64,000 nucleotides of DNA from Actinoallomurus bryophytorum (GTDB lineage: Bacteria > Actinomycetota > Actinomycetes > Streptosporangiales > Streptosporangiaceae). The DNA lies in NCBI RefSeq assembly GCF_006716425.1, contig NZ_VFOZ01000001.1, positions 4,526,001 through 4,590,000 of the forward strand, in the 5' to 3' direction. The notes under the pieces are model-generated. The model did not search any database. It was not told the origin of the DNA and saw nothing but the letters and a program-made list of their open reading frames with translations. Positions within the stretch are counted from its first letter, which is position 1, and each line of letters starts with the position of its first letter. A program made the translations under genes and the position numbers. Positions 50,413-59,032 of this stretch are shown here, in pieces.

Positions 50413-51756
50413 TCAGTCGCTCGCGATGAAGACGTTCTTGGTCTCGGTGAAGGCACCGAGCGCGTCCGGGCCCAGCTCACGCCCGAACCCGGACTGCTTG
50501 AACCCGCCGAACGGGGTCCAGTAGCGGACCGACGCATGGGAGTTGACGGACAGGTTGCCCGCCTCGACGCCCCGCGCCACCCGCAGCGCCCGGCCCACGT
50601 CGCGGGTCCAGATCGAGCCCGCGAGCCCGTACGCGGTGTCGTTGGCGATCCGCAGGGCGTCGGCCTCGTCCTCGAACGGCAGCACGCTCACCACCGGCCC
50701 GAAGATCTCCTCGTCCCAGCCGTGCCCGTTGCCGGTCAGCACCGTCGGCGGGAACCAGAAGCCCGGCCCCTCGGGACAGCTTCCCTGGAAGGCCACGCCG
50801 TCGCCGGCGAAGCCCCGGACCTTCTCCCGGTGAGCGGCGCTGATCAGCGGCCCGACCTCGGTGTCCGCGGAGCGCGGGTCGCCCACGCGTACGCCGCGCA
50901 CGGCGGGTTCCAGCATTTCCATGAACCGGTCGTACGCGCTCCGTTCCACGAGCACGCGCGAGCGGGCACAGCAGTCCTGTCCCGCGTTGTCGAAGACCGC
51001 GTACGGCGCCGTGGCGGCGGCCTTGGCCAGGTCGGCGTCGGCGAAGACGATGTTGGCGCTCTTGCCGCCGAGCTCCAGCGTGAGCCGCTTCACATGGGGC
51101 GCGCACGCCGCCATGATCTGCTTGCCCACCCGTGTCGACCCGGTGAAGACGATCTTCCGTACGCCGGGATGCTCGACGAGCCGCTGTCCAGCGACGGGAC
51201 CCTCGCCCGGCACGACCTGGAGCACGCCCTCGGGCAGCCCCGCCTCCAGGGCCAGCTCGCCGATGCGGCGCGCGGTCAGCGGCGTCGCCTCCGCGGGCTT
51301 GACGATCACCGTGTTGCCGGCGGCGAGGGCCGGGGCCATGCCCCAGCCCATGATCGGCATCGGGAAGTTCCACGGCACGATCACGCCGACCACGCCCAGC
51401 GGCTCCTGGAACGTCACGTCGAGCCCGCCCGCCACCGGGATCTGCCGCCCGAAGAGCCGCTCCGGCGCCGCCGAGTAGTACAGGAGCAGGTCGTGGACGT
51501 TCCCGGCCTCCCAGCGGGCCTGGCCGATCGGATGCCCGGCCGAGACGACCTCGATCTCGGCGAGCTCGTCGAGGTGGGCGTCGACCGTGTCCGCGAAGGC
51601 GCGCAGCAGCCGGGCACGGTCGCCGGGCGCCACGTGCCGCCAGGTCTCGTACGCCGTGGCGGCGCGCGCGACGGCGGCGTCGACCTCTTCCGCGCCCGCC
51701 ATCGGCACCGACTCGACGACCTCCTCGGTCGCCGGATTGATCACCTGGAAGTTCAC
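50413..51756 (-). CDS. Aldehyde dehydrogenase (PuuC-like by context)
   Basis: A 447-residue NAD(P)-dependent aldehyde dehydrogenase. The NAD-binding segment is VPWNFPMPIMGWGMAPALAAGNTVIVKPAE, catalytic Glu is in LELGGKSANIVF and the nucleophile Cys is in AGQDCCARSR. FGGFKQSGFGRELGPDAL ends the core. It is shorter at the N-terminus than most (no extension before INPAT). The GTG start is 11 nt after the ligase stop. It likely oxidises a gamma-glutamylated aldehyde to the acid before hydrolysis. Confidence 0.9.
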   Translation of the reverse strand: MNFQVINPATEEVVESVPMAGAEEVDAAVARAATAYETWRHVAPGDRARLLRAFADTVDAHLDELAEIEVVSAGHPIGQARWEAGNVHDLLLYYSAAPERLFGRQIPVAGGLDVTFQEPLGVVGVIVPWNFPMPIMGWGMAPALAAGNTVIVKPAEATPLTARRIGELALEAGLPEGVLQVVPGEGPVAGQRLVEHPGVRKIVFTGSTRVGKQIMAACAPHVKRLTLELGGKSANIVFADADLAKAAATAPYAVFDNAGQDCCARSRVLVERSAYDRFMEMLEPAVRGVRVGDPRSADTEVGPLISAAHREKVRGFAGDGVAFQGSCPEGPGFWFPPTVLTGNGHGWDEEIFGPVVSVLPFEDEADALRIANDTAYGLAGSIWTRDVGRALRVARGVEAGNLSVNSHASVRYWTPFGGFKQSGFGRELGPDALGAFTETKNVFIASD

Positions 51757-51766
51757 GGATCCCCGA

Positions 51767-53131
51767 TCAGGTGCGCTCGAAGTTGCGGAACAGCTCCCAG
51801 TCGGTCACCGCGCGGTCGTAGGCGGCGAGCTCGACCTGCGCGTTGTTCGCGTAGTGGTCCACGACCTCGTCGCCGAACGCCGCACGGGCGAGCCCACTGC
51901 CGGTCCAGTCCTCAGCGGCCTCGCGCAGAGTGGGACGCACCTGGTCGGCGCCGGAGGTGTAGGCGTTCCCGCCGTACGCCTCCTCCAGCGTCAGCTCGTT
52001 GTCGATGCCGTGGAGGCCGGCGGCGATCAGCGCGGACACGGCCAGGTAGGGGTTCACGTCGCCGCCGGGCACGCGGTTCTCGATGCGCAGCGACATGCCC
52101 GAGTGGCCGACGAGCCGCAGCGCGCAGGTCCGGTTGTCCATGCCCCACTTGATCGCGGTCGGCGCGAACGATCCCGGCGCGTACCGCTTGTAGGAGTTGA
52201 CGTTCGGCGCGTACAGGAGGGTGAAGTCGCGCATGCAGGCGAGCTGCCCGGCGATGAACCGCTCGCCGATCGGCGAGAGCCCGTGCTGCCCGTCCCCGAA
52301 CATCACCGGCGTGCCGTCGTCGGCCCGCAGCGAGATGTGGACGTGGCAGGAGTTGCCCTCACGTTCGTTCGGCTTGGCCATGAACGTGATCGACATGCCC
52401 TCCTGGGCCGCGATCTCCTTCGCGCCGGTCTTGTAGAGCACGTGGTTGTCGCAGGTGCTGAGCGCGTCGGCGTACCGGAAGGCGATCTCGTGCTGGCCGA
52501 GGTTGCACTCGCCCTTGGCCGACTCGACGTACATCCCGGCGCCGTCCATGGCGTTGCGGATCCGGCGCAGCAGCGGCTCGACGCGGGACGTGCCCATGAT
52601 CGAGTAGTCGACGTTGTACTGGTTGGCCGGCGTCAGGCCCTGGTAGCGGCGGTTCCAGGCGTCCTCGTAGGAGTCCTGGAAGACCAGGAACTCCAGCTCG
52701 GTGCCGACGTACGCGCCCCAGCCGCGTTCGGCGAGCCGGTCGAGCTGGCGCCGCAGGATCTGCCGCGGCGACGCCACGACGTCTTTCCCGTCCTCCCAGG
52801 TCAAGTCGGCGAAGACTAGGGCCGACCCTTCGTGCCAGGGCATCCAGCGCAGCGTGGCCATGTCCGGGCGCATGACGAAGTCGCCGTACCCGCGCTCCCA
52901 CGAGGACATGGCGTACCCGTCCACGGTGTTCATGTCGACGTCGACCGCGAGCAGGTAGTTGCACCCCTCCGAACCGTGCGCCGCCACCTCCTCCAGGAAG
53001 AATCTGGCCGACAGGCGCTTGCCCTGCAGCCGTCCTTGCATGTCGGTGACGACGATGAGGACCGTGTCGATCCGCTCCGCCTCCACCTCGACCCACAGTT
53101 GCTCCAGAGTGAGCAGACCTCGGTTCGGCAC
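51767..53131 (-). CDS. Glutamine-synthetase-like gamma-glutamylamide synthetase
   Basis: A 454-residue member of the glutamine synthetase family (type GlnA3/GlnA4/PuuA). The metal and nucleotide motifs are YVGTELEFLVF, CNLGQHEIAFRY, SCHVHISL, GSFAPTAIKWG and MSLRIENRVPGGDVNPYLAVSALI. The tyrosine-loop signature for adenylylation control seen in GlnA is absent. Such enzymes ligate glutamate to an amine (putrescine, other polyamine or ethanolamine) using ATP. It is first in an operon with aldehyde dehydrogenase, SDR and two amidotransferases. The GTG at 53131 matches family length. Which amine is used cannot be said. Confidence 0.9.
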   Translation of the reverse strand: MPNRGLLTLEQLWVEVEAERIDTVLIVVTDMQGRLQGKRLSARFFLEEVAAHGSEGCNYLLAVDVDMNTVDGYAMSSWERGYGDFVMRPDMATLRWMPWHEGSALVFADLTWEDGKDVVASPRQILRRQLDRLAERGWGAYVGTELEFLVFQDSYEDAWNRRYQGLTPANQYNVDYSIMGTSRVEPLLRRIRNAMDGAGMYVESAKGECNLGQHEIAFRYADALSTCDNHVLYKTGAKEIAAQEGMSITFMAKPNEREGNSCHVHISLRADDGTPVMFGDGQHGLSPIGERFIAGQLACMRDFTLLYAPNVNSYKRYAPGSFAPTAIKWGMDNRTCALRLVGHSGMSLRIENRVPGGDVNPYLAVSALIAAGLHGIDNELTLEEAYGGNAYTSGADQVRPTLREAAEDWTGSGLARAAFGDEVVDHYANNAQVELAAYDRAVTDWELFRNFERT

Positions 53132-53235
53132 GATGCGCTCTTTCGGGGTGACGGGCCGCCCGGAGCGGCGGGCAATGGTTCGGTTTGGGACCATTGAGGC
53201 GTCTGAGCTGTGCCGTGTCAAGAGTCCGTACGTGA

Positions 53236-54447
53236 TCAGTCGTCGATCGCCGCGTACACCGTGGTCCAGAAGTCCTGGAAGACGCGTGGCGGTCGCGGTG
53301 AGCTCATCGCGCGCTGGGTCAGCAGGACACCGACCAGCCCCTCCGCCGGGTCGGTGTACGCGCTGGTGCCCAGGCCGCCGGTCCAGCCGAACCGGCCGGG
53401 CCGGGTGGCCAGGTCGTCGCGCCGTGAGTCGACCGCGAGGCCGAAGCCCCAGCCGCCCGAGCCCAGGAAGATCTCGTTGCCCGCCTTCTGTGCCGGCGTG
53501 AGGTGGTCGGTGGTCATCAGCTCGACCGCGGGACGGGACAGGATGCGGCCCCCGTCGTACCGGCCCCTGTTCAGCAGCATGCGGCAGAAGGACAGGTAGT
53601 CGTCGGCGGTCGTGATCAGCCCGGGGCCGCCACCGCCGGAGAGGAAGACCGGCGGGCGGTCCCACGCGCCATCGCGCGGGTCGTCACGGCGCACGATCGC
53701 ACCGGTCTCCAGGTCGGTCTGATAGCTCACCGCCATCCGGTCGAGCTTGTCCGCCGCCAGGTGGAAGCCGGTGTCCGTCATCCCGAGCGGCTCGAAGATC
53801 CGCTCACGCAGAAACGCGTCCAGCGGCCGGCCGGCGGCACGCGCGATCAGCACCCCGAGCACGTCCGCCGACGTGTGGTACATCCAGGCCGCTCCCGGCT
53901 GGTGCACCAGGGGCAGCGCGCCGAGCCGCTCGATCCACTCATCGGCGGCGTACGGGGGTCCGTCCGGGCCGCGGTCGATCCCGGTCTCGGCCAGGGCCCG
54001 CTGGATGGGGTACGTCCCGGGCGGCGCGAAGATCGCCCCCAGCCCGAGCCGGAAGGTCAGCAGGTCGCGCACGGTCACGGGCCGCTCGGCGGGCACCGTG
54101 TCGTCCAGCGGCCCGTCGATGCTCCGCAGCACGCGCCGGTCGGCCAGCTCGGGCAGCAGGTCGTCCACCGGGTCGTCGAGCCGCAGCCGGCACTCCTCGA
54201 CGAGGATCATCGCCGCGGTGGCCGTGATCGGCTTGGTGAGCGACGCGATCCGGAAGATCGTGTCGCGGCCCACGGGCACGTCGCCGTCGACCGCAGTCGT
54301 GCCGGTCGCGACCGCGTGCGTCTCGCCGCGCCGGTACACCAGCGCGACCAGGCCGGGCACCTCTCCGCGCTCGACGGCCCCGGCCATCACGGCGCGCATC
54401 CGGTCGAGTCCCTTCGGGGACAGTCCTCCGCCGGTCAATTCGATCAC
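53236..54447 (-). CDS. Serine beta-lactamase-like hydrolase (class C fold)
   Basis: A 403-residue protein of the beta-lactamase/esterase EstB group. The nucleophile is in RIASLTKPITATAAMIL (SxxK), followed by the Tyr of AWMYHTSADVLG and a C-terminal GRFGWTGGLGTSAYTDP in place of KTG. No signal peptide, so it is probably a cytoplasmic esterase or amide hydrolase rather than a drug-resistance enzyme. The GTG start overlaps the upstream methyltransferase stop by 4 nt. It lies 104 nt upstream of the ligase gene on the same strand; a role in the amine pathway is possible but not shown. Confidence 0.87.
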   Translation of the reverse strand: MIELTGGGLSPKGLDRMRAVMAGAVERGEVPGLVALVYRRGETHAVATGTTAVDGDVPVGRDTIFRIASLTKPITATAAMILVEECRLRLDDPVDDLLPELADRRVLRSIDGPLDDTVPAERPVTVRDLLTFRLGLGAIFAPPGTYPIQRALAETGIDRGPDGPPYAADEWIERLGALPLVHQPGAAWMYHTSADVLGVLIARAAGRPLDAFLRERIFEPLGMTDTGFHLAADKLDRMAVSYQTDLETGAIVRRDDPRDGAWDRPPVFLSGGGGPGLITTADDYLSFCRMLLNRGRYDGGRILSRPAVELMTTDHLTPAQKAGNEIFLGSGGWGFGLAVDSRRDDLATRPGRFGWTGGLGTSAYTDPAEGLVGVLLTQRAMSSPRPPRVFQDFWTTVYAAIDD

Positions 54448-55067
54448 CTGCCGTCTTCGTCGGGTTTTTCCCAGGTCAGCGAGTAGCGCCAGAGGAGATG
54501 CCGCCGGAACCGGCAGCCGGGCAGCAGGCGGCGCGCCTCCCGCCGGACCTCGCCCCAGCTCATGGCCGGCATCTTGATCGGCATACCGGCCGGGGTGGTC
54601 TCGCCGCCGTTCCGTCGCGCGAGCCACCGGGCCGCGGGGACCCCCGGGACCCCCAGCGCCCAGTCGAGCGGAGACGCGTTGCGCGCCAGCCCGACGATGA
54701 CCGTACGGCCGCCGGGAGCGAGCAGACGCTCGATCGTCCGGATCGCCGGGGCGAAAGGAACGTGATGGATGGACGCGACCGCGCTGACGAAGTCGTACTC
54801 ACCCGATCCGAACGGGCCCCGCTCCTCACCGAGGAGATCCGCCTCGACGAAGGTCACGTTGCCCAGCCTCGCGCTCCGCTCACGGGCCAGCCGGATCATC
54901 TCTCCCGAGACGTCCACGCCGGTCACCGCGTCGGCACGCGCGGCCAGCCTGCGGGCCAGCAGCCCGTCGCCGCATCCGATGTCGAGTGCCCTGCGGCACG
55001 GCTCGGGAACCGCGCCGAGCAGGAGCGGATGGTAGTGAACGTTGTGGTTCCAGTAGTCCTCCGCCAT
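54444..55067 (-). CDS. Class I SAM-dependent methyltransferase
   Basis: A 207-residue methyltransferase: RRALDIGCGDGLLARRLAARADAVTGVDVSGEMI (motif I/post I), NVTFVEADLL, EYDFVSAVASIHHVPFAPAIRTIERLLAPGGRTVIVGLA. A GTG one codon upstream is also possible, but TAGGGT 6 nt before the ATG at 55067 supports the ATG of a leaderless mRNA. It is coupled to the beta-lactamase-like gene. The substrate is unknown. Confidence 0.88.
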   Translation of the reverse strand: MAEDYWNHNVHYHPLLLGAVPEPCRRALDIGCGDGLLARRLAARADAVTGVDVSGEMIRLARERSARLGNVTFVEADLLGEERGPFGSGEYDFVSAVASIHHVPFAPAIRTIERLLAPGGRTVIVGLARNASPLDWALGVPGVPAARWLARRNGGETTPAGMPIKMPAMSWGEVRREARRLLPGCRFRRHLLWRYSLTWEKPDEDGR

Positions 55068-55073
55068 CACGGC

Positions 55074-55079
55074 ACCCTA
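55074..55079 (-). promoter_or_regulatory. Putative -10 box (TAGGGT) of leaderless methyltransferase gene
   Basis: TAGGGT on the minus strand, 6 nt before the ATG at 55067. The same TTA is an in-frame stop on the other strand. Confidence 0.4.
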
Positions 55080-55114
55080 AACGCCCCCCCTGCGGCGGGT
55101 CTGGAGGGGAGCCG

Positions 55115-55590
55115 ATGTCCGTTTCGCAGCAGGAACGGAACCACGTTTCGCGCGGCACGACCCGCTCCGCCTCGCCCTGCATATCTGTTTCGCGTTGCAG
55201 AACACCTCGCGCGCCTTCAACGCGGTCTACCGCGACGTCTTGCGCGAAACCGGGCTGACCTACCCCCAGTACCTGGTCATGCTCCCACTCTGGGAGCGTG
55301 GCGACCTGACCGTGAAGGAGATCGGGGCGCTGCTGCGACTCGACTCCGGCACACTCTCACCACTTCTCAAACGCCTCGAAGCCGCGGGCCTCATCACCCG
55401 TGAACGCAGCACGAGCGACGAGCGCTCTGTGGTCATCCGCCTCACCGCCGCCGGCGAAGAGCTCCGCGAGCCCGCCCGGGAGGTTACGGAAAAGATCGCG
55501 ACCGCGGCCAGTCTGAAGGCCGACGAGGTGCGGACGCTCAGCGACATCCTCCAGCGCCTCACACGATCGCTGGACGCCGCCGTGAGCTGA
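55115..55590 (+). CDS. OhrR-like MarR-family regulator with apparent N-terminal frameshift
   Basis: The conserved part reads PLRLALHICFALQNTSRAFNAVYRDVL, then LTYPQYLVMLPLWERGDLTVKEIGALLRLDSGTLSPLLKRLEAAGLITRERSTSDERSVVIRLT, matching OhrR, whose reactive Cys is the one in ICFAL. This frame has no ATG/GTG before that Cys; a TTG at 55195 would lose it. A well-placed start (ATG 55115 with GGAGGGG about 5 nt upstream) lies one frame off. Adding one C to the CCC run at 55161-55163 would join the two frames exactly. So the gene either carries a real 1-nt deletion, a sequencing slip, or starts at the TTG as a shortened protein. Organic-peroxide sensing if intact. Confidence 0.75.
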
Positions 55591-55596
55591 CCAGGC

Positions 55597-58038
55597 CTAC
55601 GCGCGTACGCGACCGCCGGATGGGTCGTACAGCGGCTCGCGTGCGACCACGGCGGGGACCCACGTACCGAAGACGCCCACCTCGACCTTGGTGCCCACCT
55701 CGCCGGCCGCGACGGGCAGGTACGCGTAGGCGATCGAGCGCCCGACGGTGTAGCCGTACCCGCCCGAGGTGACCCGGCCGACGACCTCGCCGCCCACGCG
55801 TACCGGCTCGTTGCCCAGGCACACCGCCCGTGGGTCGTCGAGCGTCAGGCAGCGCAGCCGCCGGGTCAGCCCGCGTTCGCGGGCCTCCGCGAGTGCGGCG
55901 GCGCCGAGGAAACCGCCGGGCTTGCCGAGCCGTACGCAGAAGCCGAGCCCCGCCTCGTACGGCGTCACGTCCGGCGACAGGTCCGCACCCCATACCCGGT
56001 AGCCCTTCTCCAGGCGCAGGCTGTCGATCGCGCGGTAGCCGCCGGGCACGGCGCCGGTCGCCGCCAGCGTCCGCCACAGCGCCGCGCCGTACTCGCTGGA
56101 GCAGTACAGCTCCCAGCCCAGCTCGCCGGCGAACGTCACGCGGAGCGCCCGCACCGGGACATCCCCGACGGTGATCTCCCGCGACGACAGGTACGGGAAG
56201 TCGGCGTTGCCGAGACCCGCCGGGGTCAGGCCGCCGAGCAGCTCACGGGACCGCGGCCCCCACAGCGCGAAGCAGGCGTACGCGCCGGTCACGTCCGCCA
56301 CCCGCACCGAGCCGTCGTGCGGCGCGTGCGTACGGATCCAGGCCAGGTCACGAGTGCCGAACGCGGTGCCGGTGACGACCAGGAACGCCTCCGGTCCGGT
56401 ACGCGTGACGGTGAAGTCGCACTCGATGCCGCCACGGGCGTTCAGACACTGCGTGTACGTCACGGCGCCGACCGCGCGGGCCACCTCGTTGTCGCAGAGC
56501 CACTCCATCAGCTCGGCGGCGCCCGGCCCGGTCACCTCGATCTTGGCGAACGACGACTCGTCGAACAGCGCCGCGGACTCGCGCGCCGCCGCGTGCTCGG
56601 CGCCGATCGCCGGGGACCAGCCGCGCCCGGCCCAGCCGCGTGGCCGCGGCGAGCCGCCGTCGCCGGCGTTCGACGCGTAGTACTCGACGCGCTCCCATCC
56701 GGCCTTCTCACCGAAGACCGCGCCCAGCTCCGCATGCAGGCCGTACGCGGGGGAGACCCGCAGCGGGCGCCCGGCCGACCGCTCGCGGTCCGGATAAGGG
56801 ATGTCGTAGTAGGTCTCGTAGTTCTCGACCGTGCGCTTGCGGGTGTACGACGGCGACCGGTAGTGCGCGCCGAACCGCCGGATGTCCATGTGCCAGACGT
56901 CCATCGAGGGCTCGCCCGCCACGATCCACTCGGCCATGACGCGGCCGATGCCGCCCGCGCCCGCGATGCCGTGCGCGCAGAACCCCGCCGCCACGAAGAA
57001 CCCCGCGACCTCCGTCTCGCCGAGGCAGAACTCGTTGTCCGGCGTGAACGCCTCCGGTCCGTTGATGAGCTTGCGGATGCCCGCGTCGGCCATCGCGGGG
57101 ACGCGCCGCTGCGAGTTGGCGGTGATCTCCTCGAGCCGGTCCCAGTCCTCGGGCAGCAGCCGCCCGTTGAAGTCGCCCGGGATGGCGTCCTGGTCGGCGC
57201 GGTCCAGCGCCCAGGGCGCGGAGCGGCGCTCGTACCCGCCCATGAGCAGGCCGTCCACCTCCTCACGGAAGTAGAGCAGGTTGTCGGGATCGCGCAGAGT
57301 GGGCAGCCGCGTACCGTCGCGCTCGCGCAGGGGCTCGGTGACGAGGTACTGGTGCGACATGGGCACGACCGGCACGCGTACGCCCGCCATCCGCCCGATC
57401 TCGGCGGCGAACATCCCGCCGCAGTCGACGACGATCTCGGCCTCGACGTCGCCCCGGTCGGTGCGCACCCCGGTGACCCGGCCGTCCTCGACGCCGACGC
57501 CGAGCACGCGGGTGCCGGTGAAGATCCGTACGCCGCCCGCGCGTGCGCCCGCGGCCAGGGCGTACGTCAGCTGCGAGGGGTCCAGGTAGCCGTCCGTGGC
57601 CAGGTACGCCCCGCCGAGCACGCCCTCGGTGCTCATCAGCGGGAACAGCCGCTTCGCCTCCCCGGCGGAGATCTCCTCCAGCGGCAGCCCGTACGCCGCC
57701 GCCCAGCCGACCTGGCGCCGGATCTCCTCCATCCGTTCGGGAGTCCCGGCGAGGCGGATGCCGCCGCACTCGACCCAGCCCGGAGGGTTCTCTCCCCGCT
57801 GGAGCCGCCGGTACAGCTCCACGGAGTACATGTTCATGCGGGTCAGCGTGGGGTCGGACCGCAGCTGCCCGACCAGGCCGGCCGAGTGGAACGTCGAGCC
57901 GCTGGTCAGGTCGGCGCGGTCGACCAGGACGACGTCGCGTTCGCCCAGCTCGGCGAGGTGGTAGGCGATGCTCGTCCCGCCGGCGCCACCGCCGACGATC
58001 ACTATGCGGGCCCGTGCGGGCAGGCTGCTGGCGGTCAC
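55597..58038 (-). CDS. FAD-dependent oxidoreductase fused to GcvT domain (dimethylglycine/sarcosine dehydrogenase-like)
   Basis: An 813-residue fusion. Residues 1-370 are a DAO-type flavoprotein: IVIVGGGAGGTSIAYHLAELGERDVVLVDRADLTSGSTFHSAGLVGQL, in which SGST(F)H is typical of covalent-FAD demethylases, and MSHQYLVTEPL. Residues about 430-800 are a GcvT-like folate-binding domain (FDESSFAKIEVTGPGAAELMEWL, YCSSEYGAALWRTLA, IDSLRLEKGYRVWGADLSPDVTPYEAGLGF). Such enzymes oxidatively remove a methyl group and pass it to THF as methylene-THF. The GTG start overlaps the regulator stop by 4 nt. Confidence 0.9.
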   Translation of the reverse strand: MTASSLPARARIVIVGGGAGGTSIAYHLAELGERDVVLVDRADLTSGSTFHSAGLVGQLRSDPTLTRMNMYSVELYRRLQRGENPPGWVECGGIRLAGTPERMEEIRRQVGWAAAYGLPLEEISAGEAKRLFPLMSTEGVLGGAYLATDGYLDPSQLTYALAAGARAGGVRIFTGTRVLGVGVEDGRVTGVRTDRGDVEAEIVVDCGGMFAAEIGRMAGVRVPVVPMSHQYLVTEPLRERDGTRLPTLRDPDNLLYFREEVDGLLMGGYERRSAPWALDRADQDAIPGDFNGRLLPEDWDRLEEITANSQRRVPAMADAGIRKLINGPEAFTPDNEFCLGETEVAGFFVAAGFCAHGIAGAGGIGRVMAEWIVAGEPSMDVWHMDIRRFGAHYRSPSYTRKRTVENYETYYDIPYPDRERSAGRPLRVSPAYGLHAELGAVFGEKAGWERVEYYASNAGDGGSPRPRGWAGRGWSPAIGAEHAAARESAALFDESSFAKIEVTGPGAAELMEWLCDNEVARAVGAVTYTQCLNARGGIECDFTVTRTGPEAFLVVTGTAFGTRDLAWIRTHAPHDGSVRVADVTGAYACFALWGPRSRELLGGLTPAGLGNADFPYLSSREITVGDVPVRALRVTFAGELGWELYCSSEYGAALWRTLAATGAVPGGYRAIDSLRLEKGYRVWGADLSPDVTPYEAGLGFCVRLGKPGGFLGAAALAEARERGLTRRLRCLTLDDPRAVCLGNEPVRVGGEVVGRVTSGGYGYTVGRSIAYAYLPVAAGEVGTKVEVGVFGTWVPAVVAREPLYDPSGGRVRA

Positions 58039-58775
58039 GGTCGGTCCTCCGGGGGGTTGGTCCAGACGACGACGCGGGTACGGTCGCCGCGGAACAGGTC
58101 GGTCGCGTGCTCGATGGGCTCACCGGCCCGGTTGTAGGCGACGCGCTCGACGGCCAGCAGCGGGGTGCCCGCCGGTACGTCGAGCAGGGCGGCGGCCTCG
58201 TCCTCGGCGGCCACCGGCTCGATCCGCTCGACCGCGCGCTCCGGCGCCTCGCCGTACCTCTCGTGCAGCAGGTCATAGAGCGAGCCGCCCAGTGCCTGCT
58301 CGGCCAGCCCGGGGAAGCGCCCGGCCGGGAAGCGTGAGCGTTCGAGCGCGATCGGCTCGCCGTCGGCGAGGCGTACCCGGGTGATCGCGACGACCGGCTC
58401 GGCGGCTCCGAGCCGCAGGGCCTCGGCCACGGACGGCTCGGCCGCGGCCAGCGCCACCGCGATCACCCGCGCGCCCGCGACCAGACCCTGCCTGCGGATG
58501 TACTCGCCCAGCCCGGCGAAGCTGCCGAGGTCGCGCTCGACCTTGGGCGCGGCGACGAACGTGCCGCCGCCCCGGCCGGGCCGCCGCAGGATGATCCCGG
58601 CACGCTCGAGATCGTGCAGGGCCAGGCGGAGCGTCGAGCGGCTCACGTCGAGCCGGTCGGCCAGCTCGCGCTCGGGCGGCAGCCGGCCGCCGGGACCGTA
58701 CCCGCCCTGCCGGATCGCGTCGGCGACGCCCTCCCACGCCCTACGCCGGAGAGTGTCATCCGTTTCCTCGGTCAT
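58035..58775 (-). CDS. GntR-family regulator, HutC subfamily
   Basis: A 246-residue regulator. Residues 10-75 are the winged helix (GVADAIRQGGYGPGGRLPPERELADRLDVSRSTLRLALHDLERAGIILRRPGRGGGTFV); the C-terminal UTRA domain (PVVAITRVRLADGEPIALERSRFPAGRFP ... LLAVERVAYNRAGEPIEHATDLFRGDRTRVVV) binds a small ligand. GGAGGAGG 5 nt before the ATG fixes the start at 58775. It is coupled to the FAD-GcvT gene and faces the kinase gene; a perfect inverted repeat 89 bp upstream is its candidate site. Confidence 0.92.
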   Translation of the reverse strand: MTEETDDTLRRRAWEGVADAIRQGGYGPGGRLPPERELADRLDVSRSTLRLALHDLERAGIILRRPGRGGGTFVAAPKVERDLGSFAGLGEYIRRQGLVAGARVIAVALAAAEPSVAEALRLGAAEPVVAITRVRLADGEPIALERSRFPAGRFPGLAEQALGGSLYDLLHERYGEAPERAVERIEPVAAEDEAAALLDVPAGTPLLAVERVAYNRAGEPIEHATDLFRGDRTRVVVWTNPPEDRP

Positions 58776-58863
58776 GTGGCCTCCTCCGTCGGGGAAGTGA
58801 CCAGGGTGCTGTGTTTGCTGGTTCACTCGCTTCGCTCGCTCACGGACCTCGCTTCTAGCACTT

Positions 58864-58880
58864 TTTTGGACATACCAAAA
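58864..58880. promoter_or_regulatory. Candidate GntR (HutC-type) operator
   Basis: TTTTGG ACATA CCAAAA, a perfect 6-bp inverted repeat in the AT-rich gap between the divergent regulator and kinase genes. Just the kind of site that GntR regulators bind. It could control both transcripts. Confidence 0.5.
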
Positions 58881-59032
58881 GGGATAAAGGTCGACCGAAT
58901 AAACTTTTCGCGCCCTCTTGACGCCGACCGGCGCTGATCGCAGACTTCCGGAACAACATCAGCTGGCTGGGCTGCTCGAATGTTTCGAATGGGTTAAGGG
59001 CAGTCCATGCGACCGCGACCGTTGGACGGACG

